A DNA stretch of 14,302 nucleotides from Methyloceanibacter sp. Lineage in GTDB: Bacteria > Pseudomonadota > Alphaproteobacteria > Rhizobiales > Methyloligellaceae. Shown one piece after another: positions 1-6,054 of the stretch; position 1 is the stretch's first letter; the number at the start of each line of letters is the position of its first letter. The notes beneath the pieces were generated by a model. That model was not told the DNA's origin and ran no database searches. It was given only the letters and a program-made list of their open reading frames with translations. Position numbers and translations under genes: made by a program. The stretch covers positions 1 through 14,302 of the forward strand of contig JALHTP010000318.1 in NCBI GenBank assembly GCA_022865725.1, written 5' to 3'.

Positions 1-338
1 CCCGCCAGCGCCCGGCCGAGGCGCTCGAAATCGTCAAGCGGCGTGGAGGATTCGCGTTCGAGCCGCCTTGCCAGGTCGCTCACCTGGTCGTGCAGCCGGC
101 CGAACGTCTCGATATCTTGCGGCGCATCGGCCGCCCGCGCGGCGTCGGTCGTTTGCGAAATCTGGTCGAGCCGCGCATGCAGCTCGTCGAGCGCCTCGCT
201 ATAGCGGCGCTCGCTCTCCTCGACCCGCTGCACGAGCCGGCGCAACAGGCTTTCGACCGATTGCTGATCCATGGGGCCACCGGAGGGCGCGTTGCCGTAT
301 CTGCCGACGCCGGTTTGCCAACTTGCTTCCGAAACCAT
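1..338 (-). CDS. Coiled-coil protein of unknown function, N-terminal part only
   Basis: The minus strand is open from an ATG at 338 to the window edge (112 codons), so only the N-terminus is visible. An AAGGGGAA ribosome site (343-350) lies 4 bases before this ATG. A second in-frame ATG at 272 has no good ribosome site, which favours the longer start. After a short Gly/Ser/Pro-rich lead of about 22 residues the protein begins MDQQSVESLLRRLVQRVEES and continues through long charged, heptad-like stretches rich in Leu, Arg, Glu and Asp, including a YSEALDELHARLDQ segment. This predicts an alpha-helical coiled coil. No signal peptide or membrane segment is visible in this part. The pattern reminds me of the coiled-coil region of PodJ-like or other polarity and localisation proteins of alphaproteobacteria, but that is resemblance only and I assign no function. 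Confidence 0.65.
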   Translation of the reverse strand, partial: MVSEASWQTGVGRYGNAPSGGPMDQQSVESLLRRLVQRVEESERRYSEALDELHARLDQISQTTDAARAADAPQDIETFGRLHDQVSDLARRLERESSTPLDDFERLGRALA

Positions 339-467
339 CGCGTTCCCCTTGGCGAGTGAGCCGCCAGAGTGTTCGCGGTCAGAATGGTCGAGGGACCCGA
401 TCCCGAGAATCCACGCGAAGAAGCGGTCGAAACCACGGTGTCAAGACGGAGTAAATTTTGCGTTAAG

Positions 468-495
468 CCCCGCCCTATTGTGGGACGGGGCGGGG
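468..495. other. GC-rich inverted repeat between divergent genes
   Basis: CCCCGCCC (468-475) and GGGCGGGG (488-495) are perfect 8-base inverted arms around a 12-base loop. They sit in the 243-base gap (339-581) between the divergent coiled-coil gene and yjbQ. No T-run follows on either strand, so it is not a classical intrinsic terminator. It could be a stem in the yjbQ leader, an operator, or chance in GC-rich DNA. I see no convincing promoter hexamers in the rest of the gap. Confidence 0.3.
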
Positions 496-581
496 GGAGC
501 CTCTCCCGGGCAGGCCCTTGTCAAGCGGGGTAGGCGCGGCGACCATGGCCTCACGGAAGTAGCCGGGAAGGGGATTCAGCC

Positions 582-1013
582 ATGGCCGAGATGGTGCAGG
601 CGAGCCATACGCTCAGCGTGGCAACGCCGGGCAAGGGCTTCACCGAGATCACCAGCGAGCTTGCAGACTGGCTCCAGAGCATCGCGGGCGAGAACGGGCT
701 GTTGACCGTGTTCGTGTGCCATACCTCGGCATCGCTGACGATCCAGGAGAATGCCGATCCGAATGTGCGGCGTGACCTCGCCGATGCGCTCGAAGCGCTG
801 GCGCCGGAGTACCGCAACTACGCGCATCAAGAAGAGGGCCCCGACGACATGCCGAGCCACATCAAGGCGATGCTCACCGCATCGAGCCTCGGCATTCCGG
901 TCAAAGACGGCAGGATGACGCTCGGCACCTGGCAGGGCGTCTATCTGATCGAGCACCGCGTCAGCCCGCATCGGCGGAGCATCGCGCTCAGCTTCATCGG
1001 CCATTCGGCCTAA
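582..1013 (+). CDS. yjbQ: YjbQ / UPF0047 family protein
   Basis: The 143-residue product has the usual length of the YjbQ (UPF0047) family, small trimeric beta proteins. Family hallmarks are visible in order: HTSASLTIQEN near residues 47-57, a YAHQEEGPDDMPSHIK block at 80-95, and LGTWQGVYLIEHR at 114-126. The conserved His residues (47, 82, 93, 125) with nearby acidic residues form the presumed metal or phosphate site. Some members have weak thiamine-phosphate synthase activity in E. coli, and the name 'secondary thiamine-phosphate synthase enzyme' comes from that; the physiological role is uncertain. The start is supported by GGAAGGGG at 566-573, 8 bases before the ATG. The TAA (1011-1013) overlaps the TAG of the convergent peroxiredoxin gene. 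It appears to be a single-gene unit. Confidence 0.93.
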   Translation: MAEMVQASHTLSVATPGKGFTEITSELADWLQSIAGENGLLTVFVCHTSASLTIQENADPNVRRDLADALEALAPEYRNYAHQEEGPDDMPSHIKAMLTASSLGIPVKDGRMTLGTWQGVYLIEHRVSPHRRSIALSFIGHSA

Positions 1014-1573
1014 GCCTGACGCTTAGCTAGCCAGCGCAGGACCTCGCTCGCGCTCTCGTCGGGCGGGAACACGGGATAGAAGACATGCTCGATCGTGCCG
1101 TCGCGGACGATCAGCGTCAGCCGCTTGATGAGAGTCTTGCCGTCGATCGCGAAGGTCGGAAGGCGAAGCGCATGGGCGACGTGGAGATCGCAATCGCTCA
1201 GCACCGGGAACGGCAGATGCAGCCGCTCGGCCATCTCGCGCTGATAGTCCTCCGTTTGGGTGCTGAGCCCGAACACGCCGGCGCCGAGCGCCTCGAGCTC
1301 ACGATAATGGTCGCGGAACGCACAAGCCTGCGGCGTGCAGCCCCGGGCGCCGGGGATTTCGTCCCAGCCCTCGGGCAATGCCTCGCTTGGTCTCCCCGTC
1401 AGCGGATAGCAATAGATGACGGTGCGTCCCGGCGGCAGCGCGGCGAGATCGACCGTAGCCCCGCGCGTGGAGGGCAGCGCAATCGGTGGCAGGGTCATGC
1501 CGATGAGGTGATCGCATGCACCGTCGTCTTCCGGGCGCGGTAGATCATGCGGCAAGGTGTTGAGGTCCGGCAT
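1010..1573 (-). CDS. PrxQ/BCP-like peroxiredoxin
   Basis: This 187-residue thioredoxin-fold protein of the AhpC/TSA family would reduce peroxides with thiols in the cytoplasm. The active-site segment GCTPQACAFRDHY holds Cys79 and Cys84. That spacing (C-x4-C) is typical of PrxQ/BCP atypical 2-Cys enzymes, with Cys79 as the peroxidatic and Cys84 as the likely resolving residue. It differs from textbook PrxQ in two ways. About 15 extra residues (roughly 60-75) lie between the TVIYCYP strand and Cys79, and the position three before Cys79, usually Thr or Ser, is Ala76. Further Cys residues are at 20, 55 and 128. The gene starts 13 bases after the proline iminopeptidase stop on the same strand, so the two are probably cotranscribed. 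Its TAG overlaps the yjbQ stop codon. Confidence 0.88.
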   Translation of the reverse strand: MPDLNTLPHDLPRPEDDGACDHLIGMTLPPIALPSTRGATVDLAALPPGRTVIYCYPLTGRPSEALPEGWDEIPGARGCTPQACAFRDHYRELEALGAGVFGLSTQTEDYQREMAERLHLPFPVLSDCDLHVAHALRLPTFAIDGKTLIKRLTLIVRDGTIEHVFYPVFPPDESASEVLRWLAKRQA

Positions 1574-1586
1574 GGAAGCGCTCTGC

Positions 1587-2573
1587 CTACCGCGTCGTAT
1601 ATTCGGCGAAGCTATTGGTCGCGGCGATCAGCTCATGCACGATGCCGGGCTCGGTCATGGCGTGGCCCGAATCGGCGACGATCCCCAAATGAGCTTCCGG
1701 CCAGGCGCGGGAAAGATCGTGGGCGATCTTGACCGGCGTCACCACGTCGTAGCGGCCATGCACGATCACGCCGGGAATGGCGCGCAGCCGATGCGCGTCC
1801 GCGATCAGCTGATCGTCGCTATGGAAGAAGCCGCCATTGACGAAATAGTGGCATTCGATGCGCGCGAAGGCGAGCGCGTAGTGGTCCTCGGAGAAGCGGC
1901 GCACGCGGTCGGCGTCGGGCAGAAGCGACAAGGTCTTTCCCTCCCATGCGCTCCAGGCGCGCGCCGCTTCGAGCTGCACGGCAGGGTCGGCATCGATCAG
2001 CCGCCGGTGATAGGCTTCGATCATGTCGCCGCGCTCGGCCTCTGGGATGATGCGCGCGTAATCCTCGAACGCATCGGGGAAGATCCAGCTGCAGCCTTCC
2101 TGGTAGAACCATTCGAGCTCCGAGCGCCGCAAGGTGAAGATGCCCCTGAGCACGAGCTCGCTCACCCGTTCTGGATACGTCTCGGCGTAAGCCAGCGCGA
2201 GCGTCGAGCCCCACGAACCGCCGAACACCTGCCAACGCTCGATGCCGAGGTGCTCGCGCAGGCGCTCGATGTCGTCCACGAGATGCCAGGTGGTGTTCTC
2301 CTCGAGCGAGGCGTGCGGCGTCGAGCGCCCGCAGCCCCGCTGATCGAAGAGGACGATGCGGTAGGCGCGCGGGTCGTGATAGCGGCGCATGAGGGGATTG
2401 ATGCCGCCGCCGGGCCCGCCATGCAGCAGCAGCGCGGGCTTGCCGGCCGGCGACCCGCATTCCTCGAAATAAAGCTCATGCAGGCCCGAGACCTTGAGCC
2501 TGCCCGTGCGGTAGGGGACGATTTCGGGATAAAGCGCGAGCCGCTTCTCCTTGGGGGCTGGCTGGTCGTTCAT
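1587..2573 (-). CDS. pip: Proline iminopeptidase (alpha/beta hydrolase, peptidase family S33)
   Basis: This cytoplasmic serine aminopeptidase releases N-terminal proline from peptides. At 328 residues it has the usual length of bacterial Pip (about 310-330). The oxyanion-hole motif HGGPGGG is at 51-57, the FDQRGCGRS block typical of Pip is at 76-84, and the nucleophile elbow GGSWGS puts the catalytic serine at 120. The rest of the triad is Asp276 in GRYDVVTP and His304 in DSGHA. The C-terminal FAEYTTR also fits the family. The ATG at 2573 follows a modest GGGAG-type ribosome site. The gene lies 26 bases after the symporter large-subunit stop and 13 bases before the peroxiredoxin, so it is probably the third gene of a four-gene transcript. 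No signal peptide is seen. Confidence 0.93.
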   Translation of the reverse strand: MNDQPAPKEKRLALYPEIVPYRTGRLKVSGLHELYFEECGSPAGKPALLLHGGPGGGINPLMRRYHDPRAYRIVLFDQRGCGRSTPHASLEENTTWHLVDDIERLREHLGIERWQVFGGSWGSTLALAYAETYPERVSELVLRGIFTLRRSELEWFYQEGCSWIFPDAFEDYARIIPEAERGDMIEAYHRRLIDADPAVQLEAARAWSAWEGKTLSLLPDADRVRRFSEDHYALAFARIECHYFVNGGFFHSDDQLIADAHRLRAIPGVIVHGRYDVVTPVKIAHDLSRAWPEAHLGIVADSGHAMTEPGIVHELIAATNSFAEYTTR

Positions 2574-2599
2574 CTTGCTCCCGCATCTCCCACGAAAGA

Positions 2600-4474
2600 T
2601 TACTGGCTTGGCGCGTCGGCTTCCGCCGCGGACGCCGCCGCCGCGGCTTGGACTGCGGCGCGCGCTTGCGCGCGATCGTAGATCGTCTCGCCATCCGGAT
2701 CGCGCATCTCCTCGCGATAGGTCTCCTCGCCCTTCGAGGGCTTACGCAAATAGAGACTCACCGCGACGCCCGCGACAAGGGCGATTGCCGCGCCGATCAG
2801 GCTCGCCAGCGAGGTGGAGAAGCCGGCAGTGCCTAAGCCGAATGCCCCGCCGAGAACGGTTTCGGCCAGCATCACGGCAAATCCCGTGGCCATCGCCGTC
2901 ATGACTCCCCATTTCGTGGAGCGCCGCCACCAGATGGCAAGGAGGAGCGCGGGGAAGAAGGTCGCGGCGGCGAAGGCGAAGGCCGTCAGCGCGGCCTTCA
3001 GCGGATCGAGCTCGGCGATGAGCAGGAAGACGGTGGCCGCAAGGGCCGTCGCCGCGATTGCCGCCCAGGCGGCGACGAGCCGCGGCAGCGCCTGGCGGCG
3101 GTCGAGCACGCGGTAGAGGTCCTCGGCGAGGCTCGCCGCAAGGGTGAAGAGATGGGCGCCCGCCGCCGCCAGCGCAATCGCCATCGCCGCCGTCGCCATG
3201 AGCACGGAGAGTACGTAAGGGAGGCCCGCCGCCGCCGGCAGCGCCAGCGCGATGCCGTCGCGCCCGATGAGAAGCTCGGCCGCCCCGATCGTGCCGTCGC
3301 CGTTGGTATCGCCGGTCTGGAGCAAATGCTTGTCGGCGAGCTCGGTGAGCCAGGCGGGCAGCGACGAGGCCGGCGCCAGCGCGATATCGCGGAAGATGAT
3401 CAGCTTGGCGAAGGCGGCAATAGCCGGCGCCGTCATCACGAACAAGGCGACGAACAGAAGCGCCCAGGCGGTCGAGCGCCGCTGCTCGGCGATCGAGCCC
3501 GTCACGCCGCTGCGCGACAAAAGGCTCGGAAGCGCCGCCGTGCCGAGCGCGAGGCAGAGAAACAGCGTGGCGAAGTCGCCCTCGCCGAGAATGCCGAAGG
3601 GTTGCAGGAAGGGCTTGGTGGTCGCCAACGGCATGGGGCCCGGCAGCGCGGCGGCAAGCTCGCCCGGCTGCACCGGCGTCAGGCCCGCGGTGATCTCGGC
3701 GTTGTGCAGGGAGGAGAACGTCTCCCCATAGGTCAGTTGCGGCGCGGGCAAATTGGTGAGGAGGATCGACACCGTGGTCACCACCACGGTCAGTCCGACG
3801 GCGCCGACGAGGAACTCGGCGCTTCCGGTCCAGGTCAGCGACCGCATGCCGCCGAGGATGGCGATTGCGGCGATGAGCGCCGCGAGCATCAGCACCGCGA
3901 TGGAGAAGGAGACCGGCAGAAACAGCGAGGCGATCAGCGCGGCGATCTTGATCTCGGCGACGACGAGAAGTGCGGTGGGCGGGAGCTGCATCACGCTCGC
4001 CGCCATGCGCAAGCCGCGCGAGCGGAAGCGGTGGCCGAGAAAGCTCGGCAGCGTGTAGGCGCCGGCCTTGCGCAGATAGGGCACGAACAGGATTCCGGCG
4101 GCGAGCATGCCGAAGGTCCAGCCGAGGCCGATGGCCAGCGCGTCGAAGCCGAGGAAGAACACCGTCCCGGTATAAGCGAGAAAGCCCACGCCGCCGATGG
4201 CCGTGGCGGCCAGCACAAAGCCGTTAAACACCGGCGGCACCCGCCGCCCCGAGGCGAAGAAATCTTCGGCTTGCAGCGTGCGCGAGCCGACGGCGATGAG
4301 GAGGTAAAGCGCCAAGGGCACGATCAGCATGGATTGCGCGAGAAGCGGCCGCCCCCAGCCGAGCTGCTCGAACATGGCGAGCACGATGATGAGCGACACG
4401 AAGGCGCTCGTGATGATGCCGTAATAGGCGCCAAGATGCGGGTTCGGCGTGCGCAGGCGCGACGGGACGCTCAT
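2600..4474 (-). CDS. Sodium:solute symporter family protein, large subunit (VC_2705-type)
   Basis: The 624-residue integral membrane protein belongs to the SSS family, with many hydrophobic helices from about residue 17 to 577. The subtype that pairs with a DUF4212 small subunit (VC_2705, related to acetate permease ActP) is indicated by the adjacent upstream gene and by conserved blocks: DFFASGRRVPPVFNGF (71-86), ATAIGGVGFLAYTG (90-103), and GTAALPSLLSR followed by RRSTAWALLF (311-341). The substrate cannot be read from sequence; small monocarboxylates are a guess from ActP. Residues 389-400 form a perfect EF-hand-like loop (D, N, D, T, G, E at positions 1, 3, 5, 7, 9, 12) just before the GLPYV helix. 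In that helix the Ser-Thr pair of many SSS sodium sites is Ala436-Ala437. The C-terminal tail is Ala-rich and cytoplasmic-looking. The start lies 3 bases after the small-subunit stop. Confidence 0.9.
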   Translation of the reverse strand: MSVPSRLRTPNPHLGAYYGIITSAFVSLIIVLAMFEQLGWGRPLLAQSMLIVPLALYLLIAVGSRTLQAEDFFASGRRVPPVFNGFVLAATAIGGVGFLAYTGTVFFLGFDALAIGLGWTFGMLAAGILFVPYLRKAGAYTLPSFLGHRFRSRGLRMAASVMQLPPTALLVVAEIKIAALIASLFLPVSFSIAVLMLAALIAAIAILGGMRSLTWTGSAEFLVGAVGLTVVVTTVSILLTNLPAPQLTYGETFSSLHNAEITAGLTPVQPGELAAALPGPMPLATTKPFLQPFGILGEGDFATLFLCLALGTAALPSLLSRSGVTGSIAEQRRSTAWALLFVALFVMTAPAIAAFAKLIIFRDIALAPASSLPAWLTELADKHLLQTGDTNGDGTIGAAELLIGRDGIALALPAAAGLPYVLSVLMATAAMAIALAAAGAHLFTLAASLAEDLYRVLDRRQALPRLVAAWAAIAATALAATVFLLIAELDPLKAALTAFAFAAATFFPALLLAIWWRRSTKWGVMTAMATGFAVMLAETVLGGAFGLGTAGFSTSLASLIGAAIALVAGVAVSLYLRKPSKGEETYREEMRDPDGETIYDRAQARAAVQAAAAASAAEADAPSQ

Positions 4475-4477
4475 CGC

Positions 4478-4759
4478 TTATTCGAGCCCCTCGCTCTCGC
4501 CCCGCGCCAGATCGATGCGTTCCTGCATGCGGATGAACCAGAAGCCCACCGCCACGATGAAGATGAGAAGCCCCTGCGCCAGTAGATAGAAGCCGAGCGG
4601 GAAATGCAGGAACCCGTAGCGATTGAGCCAGGTGGCGGCGGTGATGGTGAGAAACACCGCAAGCAGTGCCATGGACAGGATTGCAATCGCGAGGATCAGC
4701 GTCTGGATCTGATGGCGGTCACGCGCCGGATGCTCGTCCGCGGGAATTTCGGTCGCCAT
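4478..4759 (-). CDS. DUF4212 sodium/substrate symporter small subunit
   Basis: This 93-residue protein has two hydrophobic helices (about residues 19-43 and 52-75) separated by a short loop containing the NRYGFLHFPLGFYLLAQG segment, which is characteristic of the DUF4212 small-subunit family. Such proteins are encoded next to SSS-family large subunits and are thought to form a two-component transporter, as here. I place the start at the ATG at 4759 because an AGGGGGAAG ribosome site lies 3 bases upstream. A longer reading from TTG at 4777 would put that ribosome site inside the gene. It is the first gene of a minus-strand transcript continuing into the large subunit, pip and the peroxiredoxin, and is divergent from mscL across 134 bases. 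Confidence 0.9.
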   Translation of the reverse strand: MATEIPADEHPARDRHQIQTLILAIAILSMALLAVFLTITAATWLNRYGFLHFPLGFYLLAQGLLIFIVAVGFWFIRMQERIDLARGESEGLE

Positions 4760-4762
4760 TCG

Positions 4763-4771
4763 CTTCCCCCT
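4763..4771 (-). promoter_or_regulatory. Ribosome binding site of the DUF4212 gene
   Basis: On the minus strand the sequence reads AGGGGGAAG, then 3 bases, then ATG. It is purine-rich and well placed, and it decides in favour of the ATG at 4759 over the TTG at 4777. Confidence 0.7.
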
Positions 4772-4880
4772 ATCCAAGACCGTCCAACGAGTTATCAGCT
4801 AGCGGGCGGCTTGCAAACTGCGGGCATAGCCTTGGCGGTCAAACGTGGCATGGTGGTGACTTAGCTCGGCCAAGGAGGCG

Positions 4881-4886
4881 AGGAGG
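4881..4886 (+). promoter_or_regulatory. Ribosome binding site of mscL
   Basis: AGGAGG, a perfect Shine-Dalgarno core, lies 7 bases before the ATG at 4894. A second AGGAGG sits just upstream (4873-4878). The reading frame is open further upstream, and this site fixes the mscL start. Confidence 0.8.
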
Positions 4887-4893
4887 AGCGGCA

Positions 4894-5352
4894 ATGCTAC
4901 AGGAGTTCAAGGAGTTTGCGCTTCGAGGCAATGTGGTCGACATGGCGGTCGGCATCGTCATCGGCGCCGCCTTCTCCACCATCGTGCGCTCGCTGGTCGA
5001 CGACATCGTCATGCCGCCAATGGGCGTGGTCACCGGCGGGGTCGACTTCTCCAACATGTTCATCGCGCTCAACGGCGGAGATTACGCCTCGCTGGCGCAA
5101 GCCAGGCAAGCCGGCGCGCCCACCCTCAATTTCGGGCTGTTCATCAACAACGTGATCAGCTTTTTGATTGTCGCCTTCGTGCTATTCATGGTGGTGAAGG
5201 CCATGAACCGGTTGCGCCGCAAGCAGGAGGACGAGCCGCAGACCGAGCCCCGGCCCTCGCGCGAGGTGCAGCTCCTGGAGGAGATCAGGGATGCGCTCGT
5301 GGCTGGCGGTACGGGCCGGAAGCGGCCTCCCGGCGCGCCGCAAGGCAGCTAA
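4894..5352 (+). CDS. mscL: Large-conductance mechanosensitive channel MscL
   Basis: The 152-residue inner-membrane protein forms a pentameric channel that opens under membrane tension to release solutes during hypo-osmotic shock. The N-terminus MLQEFKEFALRGNVVDMAVG is the classic MscL amphipathic helix and start of TM1, followed by VIGAAFSTIVRSLVDDIVMPP with the pore-lining small residues. The periplasmic loop spans about 48-78, and TM2 (about 79-103) begins with FGLFINNVISFLIVAFVLF. The C-terminal bundle helix contains EVQLLEEIRDALV, a standard MscL ending. Length is close to the family norm of 130-150. An AGGAGG ribosome site decides the start. It is divergent from the symporter genes and 347 bases upstream of the ferredoxin gene, so it is probably transcribed separately from the cys operon. 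Confidence 0.97.
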   Translation: MLQEFKEFALRGNVVDMAVGIVIGAAFSTIVRSLVDDIVMPPMGVVTGGVDFSNMFIALNGGDYASLAQARQAGAPTLNFGLFINNVISFLIVAFVLFMVVKAMNRLRRKQEDEPQTEPRPSREVQLLEEIRDALVAGGTGRKRPPGAPQGS

Positions 5353-5417
5353 GCAAAGCACGGATTTTGCGCGTGCCAGGGCAGTCATGGCCGCCTCGTT
5401 GCGCGAATCGGCGCTAT

Positions 5418-5440
5418 CGCAAAAATTTCTACATTTTGCG
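5418..5440. repeat. Inverted repeat upstream of the cys operon
   Basis: CGCAAAA (5418-5424) and TTTTGCG (5434-5440) are perfect 7-base inverted arms around 9 bases. The AT-rich character and position between mscL and the operon fit a regulator binding site. It could instead be a weak mscL terminator hairpin, but no T-run follows the second arm. Confidence 0.4.
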
Positions 5441-5446
5441 GCCTAT

Positions 5447-5464
5447 AGGAACAAATTTGCTCCT
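5447..5464. promoter_or_regulatory. Near-palindromic 18-base candidate operator
   Basis: AGGAACAAATTTGCTCCT is a palindrome with one mismatched pair (A at 5451 against C at 5460). Outer arms AGGA/TCCT flank a perfect CAAATTTG core. Its centre is about 26 bases, or 2.5 helical turns, from the centre of the preceding inverted repeat. This is a plausible dimer binding site; no regulator is identified. Confidence 0.4.
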
Positions 5465-5549
5465 TTTCGGGGGCGAGACCTAGTTGGGGGAATTATTTTT
5501 CAATACACTCCCTATATTTGCAGCAGCACTTCTCACGGGCGAGCGACCG

Positions 5550-5696
5550 ATGCAGGCGAGCGTAGCCTCCACCGAAATTATGATTACTGGCGCGGGCCCC
5601 GTCAGCCTGTTCGCCGCGTTGCGGCCTGACATGAAGCTGCGTTTCCAGTACACGACCTCCGCGCCTGCGCCGCAAATTCTCCCGAGGACCGCCTAG
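5550..5696 (+). CDS. Possible small ORF or leader peptide before the ferredoxin gene
   Basis: An ATG at 5550 opens a 48-codon frame ending in TAG 3 bases before the ferredoxin ATG, a spacing that would suit translational coupling. Third codon positions are mostly G or C, about 80 percent by my count, as in the neighbouring genes. The predicted peptide has no cysteine. It contains ITGAGPVSLFAAL, which resembles the dinucleotide-binding start of FAD-dependent oxidoreductases, but the continuation does not. The ribosome site is weak. The frame also stays open upstream to a TTG at 5484. It may be a leader peptide, a remnant, or chance; I assign no function. Confidence 0.25.
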   Translation: MQASVASTEIMITGAGPVSLFAALRPDMKLRFQYTTSAPAPQILPRTA

Positions 5697-5699
5697 AAG

Positions 5700-6050
5700 A
5701 TGTTCGTCACCGTGCACATGCCTGACGGCACGACCCATCGCCTCGAGGCGCTGGAGGGTTGGCGCGTCATGGAGGTGATCCGCGACTGGGGTCTTCCCAT
5801 CAAGGCGGAATGCGGCGGGGCTTGCGCCTGCGCCACCTGCCATGTCTGGGTGGGCGAGGATTGGCTGGCGAATCTCGTGCCGCCCACCGCCGAGGAGCTG
5901 GAGATGCTGGACGGCGCCTTCAATGTGGACGAGCGCTCGCGGCTATGCTGCCAGATCATCATGGCGAAAGAGCTCGATGGGCTCGAGATCGAGCTTGCGC
6001 CGGAGAGCCTTGCCGATGCCGCGCCGGAGCGGCTGGTGGCGGGAGGCTAG
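5700..6050 (+). CDS. [2Fe-2S] ferredoxin, adrenodoxin-like
   Basis: The 116-residue soluble electron carrier has the plant/adrenodoxin beta-grasp fold. The cluster ligands are most likely Cys38, Cys44 and Cys47 (spacing C-x5-C-x2-C in ECGGACACATCHVW) and Cys84 in RLCCQI, the position used in adrenodoxin-type RLxCQ motifs. Cys42 and Cys83 are additional, non-canonical cysteines beside ligands. The loop after Cys47 with acidic residues (EELEMLDGAF) also fits the adrenodoxin/FdxB group. It is the first gene of the cys operon: its TAG is 4 bases before the cysG ATG, and the cysG ribosome site lies in its last codons. With no CysJ flavoprotein in the operon, it is a reasonable electron donor to CysI, which is inference from context. 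A GAGGA ribosome site lies 11 bases before the ATG. Confidence 0.9.
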   Translation: MFVTVHMPDGTTHRLEALEGWRVMEVIRDWGLPIKAECGGACACATCHVWVGEDWLANLVPPTAEELEMLDGAFNVDERSRLCCQIIMAKELDGLEIELAPESLADAAPERLVAGG

Positions 6051-6054
6051 CGTC

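Larger units (their letters stand above)
5353..5699 (+). promoter_or_regulatory. Leader / promoter region of the sulfate assimilation operon
   Basis: These 347 bases separate mscL from the ferredoxin gene. The part from about 5415 to 5520 is much more AT-rich than its surroundings, as expected of a promoter. It contains two inverted repeats, listed separately (5418-5440 and 5447-5464), followed by an AT-rich run with TATATT at 5513-5518 that could be a -10 element, though I find no matching -35 at the usual spacing. From about 5520 the sequence returns to GC-rich and carries a possible small ORF (5550-5696). A weak GCACG/CGTGC pair (5358-5362 and 5372-5376) just after mscL has no T-run. I recognise no known riboswitch. 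Confidence 0.5.

Noticed and set aside
1557..2681. Long plus-strand open frame (374 codons) antisense to pip
   Set aside because: The minus strand has a complete, motif-bearing proline iminopeptidase. The antisense product is Arg/Ala/Glu-rich with no recognisable domain, a common by-product of high GC.
3152..4585. Plus-strand open frame (477 codons) antisense to the symporter
   Set aside because: It is extremely Arg/Glu/His-rich and low-complexity, the mirror of hydrophobic membrane codons; the sense strand has a clear SSS transporter.
4666..4893. N-terminal extension of mscL
   Set aside because: The frame is open, but MscL begins exactly at the ATG at 4894 after AGGAGG. The upstream stretch is Arg/Ser/Pro-rich and crosses the divergent promoter region and the DUF4212 gene start.
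4760..4893. Divergent promoter between DUF4212 and mscL
   Set aside because: A promoter must lie here or close by, but the only -35-like candidates (TTGCAA at 4811, TTGGCG at 4832) have no -10 partner at normal spacing, so I list no site.
5353..5699. Riboswitch in the cys operon leader
   Set aside because: I looked for SAM-type and other conserved cores and found none. The repeats present are AT-rich palindromes more like protein sites.
5842..6054. N-terminal extension of cysG into the ferredoxin gene
   Set aside because: It is out of frame with the ferredoxin and lacks family similarity. GGGAGG followed by ATG at 6055 fits CysG, and Asp104 then aligns exactly with E. coli numbering.
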